64,000 nucleotides of DNA from Brevundimonas sp. SORGH_AS_0993 (GTDB lineage: Bacteria; Pseudomonadota; Alphaproteobacteria; Caulobacterales; Caulobacteraceae), in NCBI RefSeq assembly GCF_030818545.1, contig NZ_JAUTAH010000001.1, forward strand, positions 129,001 to 193,000, read 5' to 3'. Positions 60,212 to 64,000 of the stretch are shown here, in pieces. Position numbers and translations under genes: made by a program. The first letter of the stretch is position 1, and each line of letters begins with the position of its first letter. The notes below the pieces were generated by a model that made no database searches, was not told the DNA's origin, and was given only the letters and a program-made list of their open reading frames with translations.

Positions 60212-61417
60212 CTAGACGGCGGTGGTCTCGGCGATGAAGCCGCCGCCCAGGACGCGGTCGGGATCGGCGGGGTCGTACAGGACGCAAGCCTGGCCGGGCG
60301 CCACGCCTTCTTCGCCTTGATCGAACACGACCGAGACGGCGTCATCGACGATCGCCAGACGGGCGGGCGAGGGCTGGCGGGTCGAACGGACACGCGCCAG
60401 GACAGGCGCACCGTCGTGGGCCGCCTCTTCCAGCGTGGCCTGCTCGCCCAGCCAGTTGGTTTCCTCCAACGTCAGGCGCGCGGTCAGCAGGGCCTCGCGG
60501 GGGCCGACGACGACGCGGCGGGTTTCGGGCTCCAGCTTGACGACGAACAGGGGCTCGCCCACGGCGACGTTCAGGCCCCGGCGCTGGCCGATGGTGTAGT
60601 CGGTGACGCCGGCGTGGGCGCCCAGCACCCTGCCGTCCATATGCACGATCTCGCCGGCCTCGCGTCCCTGGGGGCGCAGGCGGTCGATCAGGGTGCGATA
60701 GTCGCCGGACGGCACGAAACAGATGTCCTGACTGTCCGGCTTGGCCGCGATGCGCAGGCCCAGTTCGGCCGCGACGCCGCGCACCTGGGGCTTTTCCAGA
60801 TCGGCCAAGGGGAAGCGCAGATAGTCCAACTGGTCCTGGGTGGTGGCGAACAGGAAGTAGGACTGGTCGCGCGAATGATCGACTGCCTTGCGCATCTGCG
60901 AGCGGTTGCCGTGGATGGCGCGGCGGACGTAATGGCCCGTCGCCATGGCCTCCGCGCCCAGATCGCGGGCCACGTCCAAGAGATCGCGGAACTTGACCGT
61001 CTGATTGCAGCGGATGCAGGGAACCGGCGTCTGCCCCTTCAGATAACTGTCGGCGAATTGGTCGATCACTGCATCCTTGAACCGGCTCTCGTAGTCCAGG
61101 ACGTAGTGGGGGATGCCGATGGTCTCGGCCGCCAGGCGCGCGTCGTGAATGTCCTGGCCCGCGCAGCAGGCGCCTTTCTTCTTCAGGGCCGCGCCGTGGT
61201 CGTAGAGCTGCAGCGTCACGCCGACGACGTCATAGCCGGCCTTGTGCAGCAGGGCCGCCACCACGGTGGAGTCCACCCCGCCGGACATGGCTGCGACGAC
61301 TCGCGCGCCCACCGGCAGGCCGACGGCCGCCCGCGCGCTTTCGACCGCCGCATCCATGTCGGTGCGGCGAATGTCGGGGATGGGGCAGATGTCTTCGACC
61401 AAGGTCATCGCCGCCAT
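60212..61417 (-). CDS. mnmA: tRNA 2-thiouridylase MnmA
   Basis: MnmA puts sulfur on U34 of tRNA Lys, Glu and Gln. The 401-residue product has the PP-loop [20 protein letters not shown], the catalytic cysteines in [14 protein letters not shown] and [12 protein letters not shown], and the tRNA-contact segment [14 protein letters not shown]. The ATG at 61417 is used, but inner ATGs at 61408 and 61357 give shorter tails. The frame has no upstream Shine-Dalgarno of note. The sciP terminator lies between it and the start of sciP's transcript end. Confidence 0.95.
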   Translation of the reverse strand: MAAMTLVEDICPIPDIRRTDMDAAVESARAAVGLPVGARVVAAMSGGVDSTVVAALLHKAGYDVVGVTLQLYDHGAALKKKGACCAGQDIHDARLAAETIGIPHYVLDYESRFKDAVIDQFADSYLKGQTPVPCIRCNQTVKFRDLLDVARDLGAEAMATGHYVRRAIHGNRSQMRKAVDHSRDQSYFLFATTQDQLDYLRFPLADLEKPQVRGVAAELGLRIAAKPDSQDICFVPSGDYRTLIDRLRPQGREAGEIVHMDGRVLGAHAGVTDYTIGQRRGLNVAVGEPLFVVKLEPETRRVVVGPREALLTARLTLEETNWLGEQATLEEAAHDGAPVLARVRSTRQPSPARLAIVDDAVSVVFDQGEEGVAPGQACVLYDPADPDRVLGGGFIAETTAV

Positions 61418-61450
61418 TTAGGCCCGAACCGGCGCGATTTCGAGGCCCGC

Positions 61451-61487
61451 AACAAAAAGGGCCGCATCCGTCGCCGGATGCGGCCCT
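61451..61487 (-). terminator. Terminator of sciP
   Basis: On the minus strand GGGCCGCATCCG pairs with CGGATGCGGCCC across a 4-nt loop and is followed by TTTTTGTT. It lies about 20 bp after the sciP stop. Confidence 0.88.
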
Positions 61488-61507
61488 GATCGGGTCGAGG
61501 ATGCTTC

Positions 61508-61792
61508 CTAGGAGCGATAGTTCTGGATCCGCGTCGTTCGCAGGCCCTGCATGCCCCATTTGTCGATCGCCTTTTGCCAGGCGAGGAATTCTTCCGCCGT
61601 CAGCCGATACTTGGCCAGGGCGTCGTCCAGGCTGAGTAGGCCGCCGCGGACAGCGGCGACCACCTCGGCCTTGCGGCGGATCACCCATCGGTCCGTGTTG
61701 GCTGGCGGAAGGTCGTTCAGGGTCAGGGGCGTACCCGTCGGTCCGACCACATAGTGTTCGCCTTTGCTGTTCAGGCGTCGCTCTTGCAACAT
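61508..61792 (-). CDS. sciP: SciP (DUF1153), small CtrA inhibitory protein
   Basis: SciP in Caulobacter binds DNA or CtrA and blocks CtrA-activated transcription in the swarmer cell. The 94-residue product has the family sequence: EHYVVGPTGTPLTLNDLPPA, WVIRRKAEVVAAVRGGLLSL and YRLTAEEFLAWQKAIDKWGM. The middle holds the HTH (SLDDALAKYRLTAEEFLAW). It lies next to flgE, as I recall for Caulobacter. A CtrA-type box lies upstream at 61846, matching known CtrA activation of sciP there. Confidence 0.93.
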   Translation of the reverse strand: MLQERRLNSKGEHYVVGPTGTPLTLNDLPPANTDRWVIRRKAEVVAAVRGGLLSLDDALAKYRLTAEEFLAWQKAIDKWGMQGLRTTRIQNYRS

Positions 61793-61845
61793 GGTTCAGA
61801 CCTTTCTCACCAACACCGTACTGAAGCCAATGTAGCCAGGCGCCT

Positions 61846-61860
61846 CTAAGGGCCGTTTAA
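61846..61860 (-). promoter_or_regulatory. CtrA-type box upstream of sciP
   Basis: On the minus strand the sequence reads TTAA-ACGGCCC-TTAG, one mismatch from the CtrA consensus TTAA-N7-TTAA. It lies about 55-70 bp before the sciP ATG, in good range for a promoter element. In Caulobacter sciP is activated by CtrA. Function here is inferred. Confidence 0.6.
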
Positions 61861-61963
61861 GCGTCGTGGTGAAGGAACGGCTAAAATCCGTCCCCCGGCG
61901 AATGACTCTGTAAACCTTGGTTGCGCGGCGATTCATGAAGGCTAACGTCGATCTGACTGCCGA

Positions 61964-63730
61964 TCAGCGTTTGATGTTGATGAGTTCCGCCAGCATTTCG
62001 TCGGCGGTGGTGATGATCTTGGACGACGCGGAATAGGCCCTCTGAGTGGTGATCATGCCGGTGAACTCGGCCGAGATGTCCACGGTCGAGGCTTCCAGTT
62101 GCTTGGCTGCGATAGGGCCCGCGCCGCCCGTTCCCGCCGCCTTCAGATTGAAGGTGCCGGACTGGTTGCTGACCACATAGGCATTGCCGGACACTTCCTT
62201 CAGGCTGTCGGGACTGGGGAAGGTGGCGACCGCGACCTGGGCGATGCGGCGGGTCACGCCGTTGTCGAAGATGGCCGATACATAGCCGCTGTCGTCGATG
62301 CGGATTTCGCTCAGATTGCCGAAGGCGGTGCCGTTGGTGATGGTCGACTGGACCACCGAGGTGCTGTTCAACTGGCTGAGGCCGCCGGCCGAGGTGTTCA
62401 GGTCCAGGTTGACTGTCTGGGCGGCGATGCCCAGGCCGTCAGCCCACTTCACCTTGCCGTTGTCGGCAGCGTTGGCGGGGTCGATGGTGGTGGTCGGGTC
62501 GGATTGCAGGAACGACAGGCTGGCGTTCGACGGGTCGTCGAACAGGCCCTTGCCGGCAGACCAGGACTTCATCGTCTCGACGTCCAGCCGGCCGGAGGAG
62601 GTGAAGGCGACCAGGCCGGTCTTCACCTGGCCGTTGGAGTAGGGCGCGCCGGTGACGACGTCGCTGGCCGGAACAGAGACGATTTCCGCGTACCATTGGT
62701 TCGGCTGGTCGCTCTTCAGGAAGCGAACTTCCAGATTGCGCTGGCCGCCCTTGGAGTCCGACACCGGGATGTTCATCTTGAAGTCCGGCTTGACCCCGGC
62801 CGGATTGTTGGCGTCGGCGGTGTACATCGCCATGGAATTGGTCGTCGGATCGTACTTGGTCTTGGCCACGCCGTCGGTGGCCAGGCCGATCTGAGACAGG
62901 TTCAGCGTGAACGGCGTTCCCGGCCCGCTGGAGTTGGTGGGGGTTATCGTGATCTGCGAGGTGGTGGCCGTCGCCGAGCCATTGGTCCCGCCGCTGGGCG
63001 CGAAGCTGGTCAGGGCGCCGCTCGCGTCGTAAGTCGCCACGCCGGTGATCGTGGTGATCCCGCTTTTGAGGGTGACGTCGTAGGTGTTCGTGCCGGTCCG
63101 CTTATAGCCCACGCTGATGTCATGCGAGGCGGAGGCGCTGTCCTGAACGCCCGTGTAGGACTGGGCGCCAGCGGCGCTGGACACCTTCTGGGTGGAGTTC
63201 AGGTTGGCGTTGATCTGGACGCGGGTGGTCGGCTCGGCCGTGCCGCCCACCGAGCCGATATTGATCGAACGCAGGCGCGACAGGTCCGACGGGTCTGTGG
63301 AAATCTCGCCGTTGGCGTCCACCGGCCAGCCCTGCAGATACAGGCCCGCACTGTTCTTCAGATAGCCCAGCTTGTCGACGCGGAAGGAGCCGGCGCGGGT
63401 GAACATGCGCGTGTCCGTCGCCGCCGCCCCTTCCGGCTGGGTCGTGGTGACGAAGAAGCCTTGGCCGTTGATGGCCAGGTCGGTGCCCTCGGTCGTGCGC
63501 TGCAGCAGTCCGGTCTGGCTGACGAAGGTGCGGGTGTTGGCCGAGACGCCGCCGGCGGAATAGCTGCCGCCCGTCTGGGTCTGGCCGTTGACCAGGGTCT
63601 GGAACTCGGCCGAAGTCCGCTTGTAGCCGACGGTATTGACGTTGGCGATGTTCTGCGAGATCGCGGCCATCGCGGCGGAATTGGCGGCCAGGCCCGAGAC
63701 GCCGGCCATCATGGCGCTGTTGAGGCTCAT
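61964..63730 (-). CDS. flgE: Flagellar hook protein FlgE
   Basis: FlgE is the subunit of the hook, the universal joint outside the cell. It has 588 residues, close to the size of the Caulobacter protein. The N-terminal rod signature MSLNSAMMAGVSGLAANSAA with ISQNIANVNTVGYKR is clear. The middle is large and variable (Thr/Ser/Gly/Asn-rich). The C-terminal helix ends ASSKIITTADEMLAELINIK, the usual flagellar axial-protein tail. It follows flgD on the minus strand with a 49-bp gap and AGGAGCG before its ATG. Confidence 0.96.
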   Translation of the reverse strand: MSLNSAMMAGVSGLAANSAAMAAISQNIANVNTVGYKRTSAEFQTLVNGQTQTGGSYSAGGVSANTRTFVSQTGLLQRTTEGTDLAINGQGFFVTTTQPEGAAATDTRMFTRAGSFRVDKLGYLKNSAGLYLQGWPVDANGEISTDPSDLSRLRSINIGSVGGTAEPTTRVQINANLNSTQKVSSAAGAQSYTGVQDSASASHDISVGYKRTGTNTYDVTLKSGITTITGVATYDASGALTSFAPSGGTNGSATATTSQITITPTNSSGPGTPFTLNLSQIGLATDGVAKTKYDPTTNSMAMYTADANNPAGVKPDFKMNIPVSDSKGGQRNLEVRFLKSDQPNQWYAEIVSVPASDVVTGAPYSNGQVKTGLVAFTSSGRLDVETMKSWSAGKGLFDDPSNASLSFLQSDPTTTIDPANAADNGKVKWADGLGIAAQTVNLDLNTSAGGLSQLNSTSVVQSTITNGTAFGNLSEIRIDDSGYVSAIFDNGVTRRIAQVAVATFPSPDSLKEVSGNAYVVSNQSGTFNLKAAGTGGAGPIAAKQLEASTVDISAEFTGMITTQRAYSASSKIITTADEMLAELINIKR

Positions 63731-63779
63731 CGAAGAACGCTCCTAAAAAACAAAATCATCGGGAAGACGGCGATGCGCG

Positions 63780-64000
63780 TCATGCGGCCGCCTGCTCGGT
63801 GGAGGCGTTCGGATTCTCCGAACTGTTGGTGGAGTTCGCCTGCGACTTGATCTCGTTCAGCGAGATGACCGTCGAAAGCGGAAGGACGCTGTTCCCAACG
63901 ACCAGATAGGGCGCGCCGTCGTACATCTCGACGCCGGTGACGCGGCCCTGGGTCAGCGTCTGGGCGTCGACCTTGGCCCCCTTGGAGTCGGCGGCCGAAA
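63780..64000 (-). CDS. flgD: Flagellar hook assembly protein FlgD, C-terminal part (runs off the window)
   Basis: The minus strand is open from the window edge to a TGA at 63780-63782 (about 73 codons). It reads ...VDAQTLTQGRVTGVEMYDGA and on to YLVVGNSVLPLSTVISLNEI, ending in a Ser/Asn/Glu-rich tail. The pattern of a FlgD C-terminal beta domain (TQGRVTGVE...G.P.L.VG...IPLS.V..) is convincing, and the position directly before flgE fits. FlgD is the scaffold cap needed to assemble the hook. Confidence 0.85.
   Translation of the reverse strand, partial: SAADSKGAKVDAQTLTQGRVTGVEMYDGAPYLVVGNSVLPLSTVISLNEIKSQANSTNSSENPNASTEQAAA

Overview
The window is very GC-rich bacterial chromosome with short spacers, many 4-base start/stop overlaps and no phage, insertion sequence, rRNA, tRNA or CRISPR that I could recognise. 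The gene set points to an alphaproteobacterium of the Caulobacterales, most likely Brevundimonas or a close relative. Three proteins tied to the Caulobacter cell cycle are present (SciP/DUF1153 next to flgE, RcdA/DUF1465, TrcR/DUF1013), together with COQ9, class I lysyl-tRNA synthetase and a Caulobacter-like phoR-pstCAB-phoU-phoB locus without pstS.

Layout. 0-7.4 kb: a truncated MHYT sensor gene, then the phosphate regulon phoR-pstC-pstA-pstB-phoU-phoB with a Pho box before pstC. 7.4-17.3 kb: a GST, Hsp33, a natural serB-serA fusion, a GDSL esterase autotransporter, a diguanylate cyclase, purEK, COQ9 and rpsU (apparent CTG start). 17.4-25 kb: an ABC-2 exporter, a secreted CocE-type hydrolase, an M23 peptidase, two DUF465 proteins, ubiX and trcR. 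25-36 kb: a secreted protein joining a cyanovirin-like and a beta/gamma-crystallin-like domain, a quinone reductase, rcdA, an L,D-transpeptidase, rpmE, an ABC exporter, glpQ, an inositol phosphatase, efp, and bfr/bfd. 36-50 kb: thiE, a MASE1-type kinase, aroC, a degenerate J-domain protein, pdxH, queA, dadA-lrp-ridA and lysK. 50-64 kb: an S24 repressor, thioesterases, an MBL exonuclease, a hybrid kinase, queCED, an HxlR and a WYL regulator with visible operators, mnmA, sciP, flgE and the end of flgD.

How the genes work together. The Pho genes form one sensing and uptake unit. queA and queCED both serve queuosine synthesis, and mnmA also modifies the tRNA wobble position. dadA makes imino acids, an Lrp regulator is divergent to it, and a RidA imine hydrolase follows. 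bfd and bfr form an iron storage/release pair.

The best hunt results are: (1) a 21-bp palindrome, TGCTGMC-N7-GKCAGCA, found three times. It flanks the WYL regulator on both sides and also lies upstream of a GST gene 52 kb away, which suggests a small regulon. (2) Two intergenic tandem-repeat arrays, 6.7 kb apart and in opposite orientation, that share a core sequence. (3) Four frameshifts in three genes, all +1 and all repaired by removing one base from a GGG or CCC run; this looks like sequencing overcalls, not gene decay. (4) An alpha/beta-hydrolase gene cut off just behind queD. (5) A CtrA-like box before sciP. I saw no clear new multi-gene system; the WYL operator set is the closest thing to one.
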